The notes beneath the pieces were generated by a model. That model did no database searches. It worked only from the letters and a program-made list of their open reading frames with translations, and was not told where the DNA came from. A DNA stretch of 64,000 nucleotides from Actinoplanes sp. SE50/110 (GTDB lineage Bacteria; Actinomycetota; Actinomycetes; Mycobacteriales; Micromonosporaceae). Location: assembly GCF_900119315.1 (NCBI RefSeq), contig NZ_LT827010.1, positions 6,481,001 to 6,545,000 of the forward strand, given 5' to 3'. Of the stretch, positions 42,143 to 49,341 are shown one piece after another. A program made the translations under genes and the position numbers. The stretch's first letter is position 1, and the number at the start of each line of letters is the position of its first letter.

Positions 42143-42361
42143 ATGATCCGCATCAGACTGGTTGACGGCCGCACCGTCGAAACCAACACCTACACCCTCG
42201 ACCAGGCCTACAAGCTCATGGCCGATGGTCATCCGCTGCAGATCGGCGGCCCCGAAGACTGCGAGCTGCAGCCAGTCTTCGCCGACGACCCGCAGGGCGA
42301 GAACCCGCGCCAGGCCATCAACGCCGCGGCGATCGTCAGCATCGAGGAGGACGGCGCGTGA
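42143..42361 (+). CDS. Small hypothetical protein
   Basis: 72 residues from ATG 42143 with CGAAAGGA upstream. Acidic, beta then helix (MIRIRLVDGRTVETNTYTLD). Confidence 0.55.
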   Translation: MIRIRLVDGRTVETNTYTLDQAYKLMADGHPLQIGGPEDCELQPVFADDPQGENPRQAINAAAIVSIEEDGA

Positions 42362-42621
42362 CCGCCCGTATCCTTACGCTCAAGCCCAGCCAGATGCAGC
42401 GGCTTCGGCAGCAGCAGCACGTCTGGTGGGACGACAGCACCGGCCGCGAGGTACTCGTCCGCACCGACCCCGGCGGCAGGGTTGATACCTACCCGGGCGC
42501 GCTGGTCCTGACCCTAACCCCCGCCGACCTGGACCTGATCGAGACACCGGACGGCCTGGTATGCGCCGATGAGACCCGCACTACCGGCTGGACGGTTTGC
42601 ATGGCCGAGGTGCAGGCGTGA
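42358..42621 (+). CDS. Small hypothetical protein
   Basis: 87 residues, GTG overlap with the previous stop. Basic start (KPSQMQRLRQQQHVWW), then beta-rich with two Cys (ETPDGLVCADETRTTGWTVC). Confidence 0.55.
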   Translation: MTARILTLKPSQMQRLRQQQHVWWDDSTGREVLVRTDPGGRVDTYPGALVLTLTPADLDLIETPDGLVCADETRTTGWTVCMAEVQA

Positions 42622-42806
42622 GCATCGACTACACGGGCGAGGTGGTCGGCCGGGATCCGGTCGGCAAGACGATCGTCGAGGCGCTGGTTTCCTCGCACCC
42701 CGACTGGTCGGACCAGCAGGTCACGGACCGGATTAACCGGGAATACGACGAGCCGGTCATCACCGTGGCTGAGGTTGCCCGGTGGCGGCCGGGCATGGCC
42801 CGGTGA
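42618..42806 (+). CDS. Small HTH-like protein, copy 1
   Basis: 62 residues, GTG overlap. VSSHPDWSDQQVTDRINREY then DEPVITVAEVARWR looks like a small helix-turn-helix unit. The next gene is a close paralogue, so these arose by tandem duplication. Confidence 0.6.
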   Translation: MSIDYTGEVVGRDPVGKTIVEALVSSHPDWSDQQVTDRINREYDEPVITVAEVARWRPGMAR

Positions 42807-42994
42807 CCGCCTACGATCCGGGCAGGTCCATAGGCGGCGAGCGTTGCAGCCGCATCGTGTCGAACGAGATGATCGATGCCCACCCCGACTGGTCCGATCA
42901 GCAGATCGCCGACCGACTCAACCGCCGGTTCGACAATCCGGTGATCACGGTCGACGAGGTGGCGCACTGGCGTTCCGAGCGGGCGACGGCATGA
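42803..42994 (+). CDS. Small HTH-like protein, copy 2
   Basis: 63 residues, GTG overlap. IDAHPDWSDQQIADRLNRRF then DNPVITVDEVAHWR matches the previous gene over about 33 residues. Possibly DNA-binding. Confidence 0.6.
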   Translation: MTAYDPGRSIGGERCSRIVSNEMIDAHPDWSDQQIADRLNRRFDNPVITVDEVAHWRSERATA

Positions 42995-43215
42995 GCGCTT
43001 ACGCCAACGACCCGCGGGTGAACGATGTGACCGGCCGCGGCACGCTGTTCCTCGTCGCCGACAAGCCGGACGGTGAGCCGGTCGCCCGGGTACGTCCGTT
43101 CATTGACGGCGCGACCTGGGTGGCGTGGCCGGTCGACGAGAACCTCATGACTGAGCTGCCGGAGTTCGGGACCGCCGATGAGGCCATCAGGTCTGTGATC
43201 GGGGACCCGCAGTGA
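42991..43215 (+). CDS. Small hypothetical protein
   Basis: 74 residues from ATG 42991 with overlap. GTLFLVADKPDGEPVARVRP is beta-rich; no family recognised. Confidence 0.55.
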   Translation: MSAYANDPRVNDVTGRGTLFLVADKPDGEPVARVRPFIDGATWVAWPVDENLMTELPEFGTADEAIRSVIGDPQ

Positions 43216-43436
43216 CCACGGTCATGTGTCAAAACCCGCTGTGCCAGTACACGAGCGAAGCCGTCCACGAGCTCCGGGTCGCCGGCACCAAGATGGTCCG
43301 GCTGGTGTGCGCGGACCGTAGCTGCACCTTCTGGGCGTCCGGTGAGCTGTGCAAGGACGTGCCGAACGCGGTGATCGAACGGGACGAACTGCATCCGGTC
43401 GACGCCGGCGGCGTCCACATCTACGACGACTTCTGA
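43212..43436 (+). CDS. Small zinc-finger-like protein
   Basis: 74 residues, GTG overlap. Cys pairs MCQNPLCQYT and LVCADRSCTFWASGELC suggest a zinc-binding fold. Ends just before a strong terminator. Confidence 0.6.
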   Translation: MTTVMCQNPLCQYTSEAVHELRVAGTKMVRLVCADRSCTFWASGELCKDVPNAVIERDELHPVDAGGVHIYDDF

Positions 43437-43444
43437 CTGAAATG

Positions 43445-43481
43445 ACGGCGGGCCCGCTGCGTGGATGTACGGGCCCGCCGT
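43445..43481 (+). terminator. 12-bp perfect terminator hairpin
   Basis: ACGGCGGGCCCG (43445-43456) and CGGGCCCGCCGT (43470-43481), followed by TCG; closes the second small-gene unit. Confidence 0.85.
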
Positions 43482-43507
43482 TCGAGAAGCCCTGGGAAGG
43501 AGATCTC

Positions 43508-43636
43508 ATGTTGCACATTACCCACCGGTGGCGGCGTCAGCCTCCCCTGATCCAGGATCAGGCCGCGGTCATGATGGCCGACCTGCTCCGCGAGTCCAGC
43601 GGCAAACGCGACGACCGGCGGCCGGCTGATGGCTGA
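43508..43636 (+). CDS. 42-residue basic peptide
   Basis: MLHITHRWRRQPPLIQDQAA and onward, with a strong GGAAGGAG upstream; overlaps the next gene by 8 nt. Small but well positioned for translation. Confidence 0.5.
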   Translation: MLHITHRWRRQPPLIQDQAAVMMADLLRESSGKRDDRRPADG

Positions 43637-43811
43637 CCTGCCCGCCGACCTGCTGGTGATCGTGCACCACGACGACAGCGTCACCCGGTACGAGCAGGTC
43701 ACATACTGCCCGTGGCCTGGCGGGGTCACCGTGTACCGGAATGGTGAGCAGATCGCCGAGCACAACGACGTGATCGGCCAGCATGCCGAACGTGCAGCGG
43801 TACCGGCCTGA
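43629..43811 (+). CDS. Small hypothetical protein
   Basis: 60 residues, ATG inside the previous gene end. Beta-rich (DLLVIVHHDDSVTRYEQVTY). Its stop is next to the rep relic. Confidence 0.5.
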   Translation: MADLPADLLVIVHHDDSVTRYEQVTYCPWPGGVTVYRNGEQIAEHNDVIGQHAERAAVPA

Positions 43812-43942
43812 GCCCACCCGCTGACGATCGCGTCGCCGAGAACGCCGCCCTGTACAGGCAGTTCGGCGGGGACCCGTTCCGGCAGTGGAAGAACCCGCCG
43901 CTGAAGAAGCAGGTGGGACTACTACGACATCACCAAGCTCTG
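43812..43942 (+). pseudogene. C-terminal relic of a second rep-like gene
   Basis: Reads SPPADDRVAENAALYRQF, then with one frame change YYDITKL and stop. It matches the end of the split rep-like gene (SPADQRVAENQALYEKF ... YCDISKP at 22540-22673). The untranslated junction and the following gene start are also alike in DNA. It marks a duplicated or imported replicon segment. Confidence 0.65.
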
Positions 43943-43985
43943 AATCCTTGATCACAACCTTGCCGAGTCAGCACACGGAGGAACG

Positions 43986-44495
43986 ATGACCTTCCGAAAC
44001 ACCTACGTTGCGCCGATGACCACCAGCGCCAGCTCAGTCATCACCGCCATCAACACCCGACGGCCGGGCCTGAAGCCCGCAAAACAGCACATGCTGATGT
44101 TCTTTATGCAGGGCCACCACCTTGCCTGGCGCGACCGGGCCCTGTTCGACGAGCCCATGCACGCCACCGAACGAGCCGTTGAGATCGACGCCAGCGCGGA
44201 CAGCGCTGAGCCTCAGATCACGGACGAAGCAGCCCTGAACACCATCGGGTACGTCATCGCCCGGTACAGCGCACTGTCACCAGCCGACCTACGCACCCTC
44301 ATCCAGGCATCGCAGCCGTGGCAGACAGCCACCAAACCGGGCTCCGAATCCCGCATCGAGTGGGCGCACCTGCGCGACTGGTTCCAGCGCCCGGACGAGA
44401 CCGACGACCCGGACGATGAGCGACCCAACCGTGCCGAGGTCGCCGCAGCCGAGGCCTACCTGACGTCTCGCGCCCGGAAGCTGGCAGCAGTCTGA
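43986..44495 (+). CDS. Panacea (DUF4065) domain protein
   Basis: 169 residues with CGGAGGA before the ATG. Panacea features: GLKPAKQHMLMFFMQGHHLA then ALFDEPMHATERAVEID, and ALNTIGYVIARYSALSPADL ending in QPWQTA. Panacea domains (also called SocA/GepA-like) neutralise diverse toxins or serve as phage-defence sensors. Its paralogue at 22714 lost the core. The next gene overlaps by one base and may be its toxin. Confidence 0.75.
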   Translation: MTFRNTYVAPMTTSASSVITAINTRRPGLKPAKQHMLMFFMQGHHLAWRDRALFDEPMHATERAVEIDASADSAEPQITDEAALNTIGYVIARYSALSPADLRTLIQASQPWQTATKPGSESRIEWAHLRDWFQRPDETDDPDDERPNRAEVAAAEAYLTSRARKLAAV

Positions 44496-44704
44496 TGGGT
44501 GGCTACCGGTTCGAAACGGTCGATGCCTGTGACGGGGTGATTGACCGTTGGGAGGCGCAGTACTTGGATGATGCCGCCGCCCTTGACGCGCTGGCGTGGC
44601 AGCCAATCGGGTCAGGTCTCGAGGTGCGACTGTTCCGGACGGCCGATGTTGGTCCGTTCGCAGTTAGGGAGTCCGGCCGCGAAGTGGAATGGACCGGTAA
44701 CTGA
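44495..44704 (+). CDS. Small hypothetical protein next to the Panacea gene
   Basis: 69 residues, ATG in TGATG overlap. MGGYRFETVDACDGVIDRWE, then GSGLEVRLFRTADVGPFAV. By position a candidate toxin or partner of the Panacea protein, but it has no known toxin motif. Confidence 0.5.
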   Translation: MGGYRFETVDACDGVIDRWEAQYLDDAAALDALAWQPIGSGLEVRLFRTADVGPFAVRESGREVEWTGN

Positions 44705-44710
44705 AAGAGG

Positions 44711-44742
44711 CGCCCCGCTACTCCTGCGGGGCGTTCTTTTTT
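44711..44742. terminator. Intrinsic terminator with T-run
   Basis: CGCCCCGC (44711-44718), GCGGGGCG (44726-44733), then TTCTTTTTT. Serves the plus unit and overlaps the end of the convergent minus gene. Confidence 0.9.
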
Positions 44743-44951
44743 GGCCGGCCACGTGGCGTCTCGGCATCCACTTCGACCATCAGAGCTTTGAACTGGGCGA
44801 GCCGGCGCGGATCGTTGCGGACCCAGCGCAGCACGGCCCGGAAGAACGTGTTCATGGTGAAGCCAGCCCTTTCCACCTCGGCCCGGACTGGGTCGTACTC
44901 GTCGTCAGCGGGTCGATAGTTCCGGTTTACGTGCCGGTGCTGGCTACTCAC
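44718..44951 (-). CDS. Small ribbon-helix-helix-like protein
   Basis: 77 residues from the GTG at 44951; an upstream GTG at 44981 would overlap the operator at 44969 and is less likely. Begins MSSQHRHVNRNYRPADDEYD, then VERAGFTMNTFFRAVLRWVR, which fits the RHH pattern of a strand followed by the first helix. Divergent from the next unit and flanked by a twin palindrome, so it probably autoregulates. Confidence 0.55.
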   Translation of the reverse strand: MSSQHRHVNRNYRPADDEYDPVRAEVERAGFTMNTFFRAVLRWVRNDPRRLAQFKALMVEVDAETPRGRPKKNAPQE

Positions 44952-44968
44952 TGCCGGATCATCCCATA

Positions 44969-45026
44969 GGCGGCTTGCCACCTTCTAGCAGCACTGAGAC
45001 ACTACCCTTTAGTGGCTTGCCACTAA
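44969..45026. promoter_or_regulatory. Twin operator GGC-TT-GCC between divergent units
   Basis: GGCGGC-TT-GCCACC (44969-44982) and TTAGTGGC-TT-GCCACTAA (45009-45026, perfect) share the core GGCTTGCCAC. Their centres are 42 bp apart, four helical turns, which favours cooperative binding by the divergent RHH-like protein. Confidence 0.65.
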
Positions 45027-45052
45027 TTCTGCATCACGCTTCAAGGAGAGCC

Positions 45053-45211
45053 ATGCCCGACACGGACCTGACCGCCCGCCTGCACCGCCTGCTCCACCTG
45101 TACCGGGCCCTGCCCGACGACCGGATAGTTCTCGCCGCGATCGTCGGCGACGACGCAGACACCCTCACCCTCGGCGACCTGCGCGAGCTGGCCCGACTGG
45201 TAGGCGCCTGA
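45053..45211 (+). CDS. Small hypothetical protein
   Basis: 52 residues with AAGGAGAG upstream. Helical (TARLHRLLHLYRALPDDRIV). First gene of the third small-gene unit. Confidence 0.55.
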   Translation: MPDTDLTARLHRLLHLYRALPDDRIVLAAIVGDDADTLTLGDLRELARLVGA

Positions 45212-45690
45212 TGACCACCATGGAGGACCTGTATCCGGACGGCCACGGCTACCACGATGCGCACGGCCCGTACATCGACGCCGTGGCCAAAGCACTCGAC
45301 GAGGCCGGCTTCAAAACCGACATCTCGTGGTCGGACCCAAACGATCCGCGAGACGGCTGGATCGGCTTCGACATGGAACAGCAGCCCCACCGAAACGGCG
45401 AGCCGGTCTGGTCCTACGACGAAGTCGGTATCGGCTGGTCCGAAAATCGCGGCTGGCACCTGCTGTGTATCGACGACCGCAACGGCCGGGACTCCCGGTA
45501 CGTGTTCGAGCTCGCTATCGCCCGGCTGGCGTCACCGGAGACGGTGGCGAACGCGGTCGCGGAGCAGGCAGGCATCGACGCGCACGTTGCGAGCGACGAC
45601 TACCCGGACGTCGACTTCCCGGAGCACACCTTCGAGGACGACGACATCCCGTTCGACCAGGCGCTGGCCCAATACCGGGAGCCGGCGTGA
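45211..45690 (+). CDS. DUF6292-like hypothetical protein
   Basis: 159 residues, ATG in TGATG overlap. GPYIDAVAKALDEAGFKTDI, then SWSDPNDPRDGWIGFDM and WSENRGWHLLC fit the DUF6292 style (AVAxALxxAG ... DPRDxxI ... WDExxGW). Very acidic towards the end. Function unknown. Confidence 0.5.
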   Translation: MTTMEDLYPDGHGYHDAHGPYIDAVAKALDEAGFKTDISWSDPNDPRDGWIGFDMEQQPHRNGEPVWSYDEVGIGWSENRGWHLLCIDDRNGRDSRYVFELAIARLASPETVANAVAEQAGIDAHVASDDYPDVDFPEHTFEDDDIPFDQALAQYREPA

Positions 45691-45902
45691 GTGTCCGTCA
45701 GGTCAACAGGGACACGGTGCTGGCCGCGATCCGCAGTGGCGCCCGGAGTCTTGATGACATCGCCGCCCACTTCCAGGTGCTATCGCACTCCCCCACCCTT
45801 CGCCAGGTGCTCGACAGCCTGCTCAACGAGGGGCTGATCTACGACGGGCCGGACGGGCTGCACGCCCACGGCGAACAACTCACCATCGACGAGGAGAACT
45901 GA
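45687..45902 (+). CDS. Small winged-helix protein
   Basis: 71 residues, GTG overlap. NRDTVLAAIRSGARSLDDIA then PTLRQVLDSLLNEGLIYDGP is a clear winged-helix pattern, so probably a DNA-binding regulator. Confidence 0.6.
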   Translation: MSVRQVNRDTVLAAIRSGARSLDDIAAHFQVLSHSPTLRQVLDSLLNEGLIYDGPDGLHAHGEQLTIDEEN

Positions 45903-45903
45903 C

Positions 45904-46131
45904 ATGTCCTTGATTGGAGGGCGCATCCGCGACTTGATCTATGTCGAAAAGGAGCACGTCAACTTGGATGAGGCGGCTGCGATTGCTCGGGTGCTGCGGT
46001 GCACCGGCAAGTACGGCGCCGGCCGGCCCGAGGTGCGTACCGATGAGATGGTAACCGACGTACTCGCCGTGATGCAGGTGCTGGCAGGGCCGGACGGCGA
46101 CAACGCCCGTTACCTCAGCCGGAGCGCCTGA
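45904..46131 (+). CDS. Small hypothetical protein
   Basis: 75 residues, helical (NLDEAAAIARVLRCTGKYGA). Starts just after the previous stop. Confidence 0.55.
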   Translation: MSLIGGRIRDLIYVEKEHVNLDEAAAIARVLRCTGKYGAGRPEVRTDEMVTDVLAVMQVLAGPDGDNARYLSRSA

Positions 46132-46196
46132 TGGGTGCCGGCGCGCTGGCGGAACTGATCGTCGCCGAATTCGGCCTGGACGGAGACGACCAGTGA
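46131..46196 (+). CDS. Possible 21-residue peptide
   Basis: ATG in TGATG overlap with the previous gene and GTGA overlap with the next: MGAGALAELIVAEFGLDGDD plus Q. The tight coupling on both sides is the only support. Confidence 0.3.
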   Translation: MGAGALAELIVAEFGLDGDDQ

Positions 46197-46450
46197 CCAC
46201 GCTCCGCGATGACCTGGCCGTGCTCATCCGCGAAGCCGACAAGGACAACGAACTGAGCCCGTACCAGCTTGCTTCCTCGATCAGCGAATTCCTCCTCGAC
46301 CGCGGCCTGGTCACGCCCGTGCAGGCACACGCGGTGTCGGACTTCGCTGAGGAACAGAACCGCGGCGCCGGCTACCGGCACCCGAAACCGGTCGGCCCGG
46401 AAGCCCTGGCCGCCGTGATCGTCGACCGTTTCAACCTTGAGGAGAACTGA
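46193..46450 (+). CDS. Small hypothetical protein
   Basis: 85 residues, GTG start. LRDDLAVLIREADKDNELSP and SSISEFLLDRGLVTP suggest a helical domain, with a C-terminal PEALAAVIVDRFN helix. Common in element-borne small genes; function unknown. Confidence 0.55.
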   Translation: MTTLRDDLAVLIREADKDNELSPYQLASSISEFLLDRGLVTPVQAHAVSDFAEEQNRGAGYRHPKPVGPEALAAVIVDRFNLEEN

Positions 46451-46452
46451 CC

Positions 46453-46857
46453 ATGAGCTTCCACCCGCCCGCCGACGGACGCTGGGCCATGCAGCCCCGC
46501 CTCTTCCGCATCGGTAACACGACCCTGCTGGACGACGATCCGAACCCGTGGACCGTCAAAGCCGTTACCGCCAACTTCGCTGTGCTCACCCGACTGGACG
46601 ATCCCGAGTGGGAAAACGGCGACGATGACCCGGAAGACGGTCCGACCAGCAACGACTGCGACGTCCTCTATACCGTCCTGGACTGCCGTAACGGCTACCG
46701 CGGCCCGTGCAACCTGTCCGGCTGGGGCTACGGCGACGGTACCTACAGCGAGGCCGACTGCGCTGCGATGCTGGCCGACTTCGAGGCTGGCGACCTGGAG
46801 ATCAGCCATCGAAATTGGACGCGCATTAGGTTTGCAGACGAGGCGGCCGTCCGATGA
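46453..46857 (+). CDS. Hypothetical protein, 134 residues
   Basis: Soluble, acidic, beta-rich (WTVKAVTANFAVLTRLDDPE), with four Cys (SNDCDVLYTVLDCRNGYRGP, CNL, DCAAM). Uncertain role; size and charge fit anti-restriction or DNA-mimic proteins only loosely. Confidence 0.55.
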   Translation: MSFHPPADGRWAMQPRLFRIGNTTLLDDDPNPWTVKAVTANFAVLTRLDDPEWENGDDDPEDGPTSNDCDVLYTVLDCRNGYRGPCNLSGWGYGDGTYSEADCAAMLADFEAGDLEISHRNWTRIRFADEAAVR

Positions 46858-47072
46858 CCGATACCGCCGCTGTTCCGCTTAAGGATGTCGTTCACGTACT
46901 CCGGCTAGCCCGCGACGGACAACTCGGCGGTACTAACGATTGGACAACCGAGGGGTTTGTGTCAGCCGTCTGGAACGGCTTTATCACGAAGGACGACACC
47001 ATGGGCCTCACCCCCGCCGGCGAAGCGTTCCTCGGCAAAGTTGGGGTGCTGTTTCCGGAGGCGACCCGATGA
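46854..47072 (+). CDS. Small hypothetical protein
   Basis: 72 residues, ATGA overlap. Begins MTDTAAVPLKDVVHVLRLAR, then GFVSAVWNGFITKDDTMGLT. No family. Confidence 0.55.
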   Translation: MTDTAAVPLKDVVHVLRLARDGQLGGTNDWTTEGFVSAVWNGFITKDDTMGLTPAGEAFLGKVGVLFPEATR

Positions 47073-47290
47073 CCGTCACCGTCACCGACATGCACATCCC
47101 GGCCCAGCGCGATCCGGGCCACGACCAGATGGTCACCCCGGAATCGGCGCGGGTGGCTGAGCTGCAGGAGATGATTCGGTCCGGCCAGTACGCCGGCTAC
47201 CTGGACGAACTCACGGATGCGCTGGCGAAAGCGAAAGCGGCCCGTGACGAGATCCGACAGCTCACCGCGACCAGCGCGCTGGGGGCGTGA
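47069..47290 (+). CDS. Small helical protein
   Basis: 73 residues from ATG 47069, ATGA overlap. ESARVAELQEMIRSGQYAGY and LTDALAKAKAARDEIRQL predict a coiled-coil hairpin. Confidence 0.55.
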   Translation: MTVTVTDMHIPAQRDPGHDQMVTPESARVAELQEMIRSGQYAGYLDELTDALAKAKAARDEIRQLTATSALGA

Positions 47291-47293
47291 CCA

Positions 47294-47410
47294 TTGAGCT
47301 GGTATTACGTCTCCTACAACTTCGGATATTCCCGCGGCAGCGGTTTCGGCAACATCGAACTGGTGCTGGATGAAGCCCCTCGCCCTGGTGGTGCTGGCGT
47401 AAAGGCGCTA
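47294..47410 (+). pseudogene. Last small gene, truncated by an IS5 insertion
   Basis: Starts TTG 47294: MSWYYVSYNFGYSRGSGFGN, then IELVLDEAPRPGGAGVKAL, after which the IS begins. The rest of the gene is not found after the IS; what follows is an IS701 relic, so a deletion also occurred. Confidence 0.5.
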
Positions 47411-48441
47411 AGGCGTGTTTTAGAAGCTGATGGTTGATCGATGTTCCGGCGTGGCGGTGATCGATAACTGAAGAGGTCTCCGGTATCTGGTTCTGCGACC
47501 AAGCAAGAACTTCATACCGGAGACCTCGTGGCCACCTTAGCGGTGACGAGGCGGCATGACCTGACCGACCGGCAGTGGGCCGTGCTGGCCCCGCTTCTTC
47601 CTGCCGCGTCCACGACAGGTCGTCCGCCGAAGTGGGACAAACGGCAGCTCATCGACGGGATCCGGTGGCGAATCCGGATGGGCACCCCGTGGCGTGACGT
47701 CCCTGCCGTCTACCCGCCCTGGCAGACGGTCTACGGCCTGTTCCGCCGCTGGCAGCGCGACGGCACCTGGGACCGGATCCTCGCGGCATTGCAGGCCGCC
47801 GCCGATACCAACGGCAGGATCATCTGGACGGTCAGCGTCGACTCGATGACCAGCCGCGCCCATCAGCACGCCGCCGGCGCTCGCACCAACGGCCACCTGC
47901 AGAAAGAGCCACCCGGCGGCGTCCACGACGAACCCGCCGACCACGCACTCGGCCGTTCCCACGGCGGTTTGACCACCAAGACGCACCTGGCCTGCGAACA
48001 GGGCCAGAAGGTGTTGTCGATGGTCGTGACCGCCGGGCATCGCGGCGACAGCCCCCAGTTCATCCCGGTCCTGCGCCGCATCAGGGTCACCCGCCTCGGT
48101 GTCGGCCGGCCCCGCACCTGTCCCGACCTGGTCCTGGCCGACAAGGCCTACACGAGCCGAGCCAACCGTGCCTACCTGCGCAAACGAGGGATCAAGGCCT
48201 GCATCCCCAGCAAGAAGGACCAGGACGCCCACCGCAAGGCCAAAGGATCCCGCGGCGGACGCCCGCCGAAGTTCGACAAGGCCCTCTACCGCATGCGTCA
48301 CGCCGTCGAGAACAGCATCGCCCGACTCAAGCGCTACCGGGGCATCGCCACCCGCTACGAAAAGCTGGCAGTCCGCTTCCAAGCCGCCCTAACCATCGTG
48401 ATCATCGGCGAGTGGCTATGACCAGCTTCTAAAACACGCCT
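47411..48441 (+). mobile_element. IS5-family element (1031 bp)
   Basis: Inverted ends start AGGCGTGTTTTAGAAGCTG on both sides; TA at 47409-47410 and 48442-48443 can be read as a 2-bp target duplication. One intact transposase. Confidence 0.85.
47528..48421 (+). CDS. IS5-family transposase, single frame
   Basis: 297 residues, GTG start. N-terminal DUF4096-like part (DLTDRQWAVLAPLLPAA), first Asp in SVDSMTSRAHQHAAGA, second Asp in LVLADKAYTSRANR, Glu in HAVENSIARLKRYRG. In contrast to the two other IS5 elements here it needs no frameshift. Confidence 0.9.
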   Translation: MATLAVTRRHDLTDRQWAVLAPLLPAASTTGRPPKWDKRQLIDGIRWRIRMGTPWRDVPAVYPPWQTVYGLFRRWQRDGTWDRILAALQAAADTNGRIIWTVSVDSMTSRAHQHAAGARTNGHLQKEPPGGVHDEPADHALGRSHGGLTTKTHLACEQGQKVLSMVVTAGHRGDSPQFIPVLRRIRVTRLGVGRPRTCPDLVLADKAYTSRANRAYLRKRGIKACIPSKKDQDAHRKAKGSRGGRPPKFDKALYRMRHAVENSIARLKRYRGIATRYEKLAVRFQAALTIVIIGEWL

Positions 48442-48443
48442 TA

Positions 48444-48729
48444 GGTCCGTCGCTGGACGTCTTGGCACCGGTTCACCACCCTTGCCCTGGCAGCGCTTGC
48501 GGTCCTCGCGATCTGCACCGCCGACGTCCGATCGGCGGACCGTCCCGGTCAGCCCGACATGATCGACCTGACCGTCAACGAGATCCGCCGCCTGATCAAC
48601 GTCCTACTGATTCGGCCGGCACGCAGCATCGCTCACCGTTTGCGTTGGTCACGTTGGCGACGCCGTCACCAGGCACGAGCCAGACGAGCCCACTACGCCC
48701 GCCGCCTCACCCTCAAAACTCAGCCATGA
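48444..48729 (+). pseudogene. IS701-type transposase C-terminal relic
   Basis: Reads VRRWTSWHRFTTLALAALAV, then MIDLTVNEIRRLINVLLI and RWSRWRRRHQARARRAHYAR, matching the C-terminal part of the intact IS701 transposase (ITVNELRRLFHALV, YRRRHQ). The N-terminal part is missing; the IS5 element abuts it. Confidence 0.75.
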
Positions 48730-48901
48730 TCACGAATGGCGGCTGCCCTACTAGAGAACACCGGCACTGTCAACTGGTCAAGCTCGAGGCTCAAACGAAC
48801 CTCAAGGAAGAACCGATATCGAGAACCCTTCCTGTTTTGCGGCCGTCGATGTCTTAACGTAAGGGCACGCGCGCGGAATCTGTCTTCTCGAAAGGATCTC
48901 G

Positions 48902-49237
48902 ATGTCCATCAAAAGGTTTGTCGCCCTGGGCGTAGCCGTACCGACATTTCTGACGGCCTCGCTCGTGGGATTGGACCAGGCGGCCATGGCGTCGCCCGCA
49001 CCCGAGGCTGTCAAGCCCGCCTCGGTCGCCCCGATCGTCGCTTTCAACGGTTCGGCCGATCCGCAGTTCTGGGGTGCCGTCGCCCAGGCCGCCGCCAACG
49101 CGGCCGCCGGGGCGGTGGCGGCCGCGGTGGTGGCGGCGGCACTGGCTCCGAAGTCGTCCAGCTCCAGCTCCGGCGGCCCAGCCACCGGCACGGCCGCGGA
49201 TCGATCCGGCGACGCGCAGTTCGACGTGGCCAGCTGA
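48902..49237 (+). CDS. Secreted small hydrophobic peptide precursor (SDP-like candidate)
   Basis: 111 residues with CGAAAGGA upstream. Sec signal peptide (1-~31, ending AAMASPA), a short propeptide, then a hydrophobic Ala/Val core (~58-84: WGAVAQAAANAAAGAVAAAV) followed by a Ser/Gly-rich tail. It is the first gene of a unit with DUF5819 and HTTM genes, the actinobacterial counterparts of SdpA and SdpB, which mature the SdpC toxin of Bacillus. Thus it is the best candidate for the toxin precursor. Unlike SDP, it has no cysteine pair. Assignment is by context. Confidence 0.5.
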   Translation: MSIKRFVALGVAVPTFLTASLVGLDQAAMASPAPEAVKPASVAPIVAFNGSADPQFWGAVAQAAANAAAGAVAAAVVAAALAPKSSSSSSGGPATGTAADRSGDAQFDVAS

Positions 49238-49341
49238 CGCCAGCTCCGGCGCTCTCTTTCCCATAGTGGGACAGCCCTGCCGGCGGTGACCTACGGCTGC
49301 CGTCGGCAGGGGACCACTCTTTTCTAGAAAGGTTACTTACG

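Noticed and set aside
41707..42189. Minus frames through the small-gene cluster
   Set aside because: The plus genes have ribosome sites and 4-nt overlaps; the minus frames cross terminator hairpins and have none.
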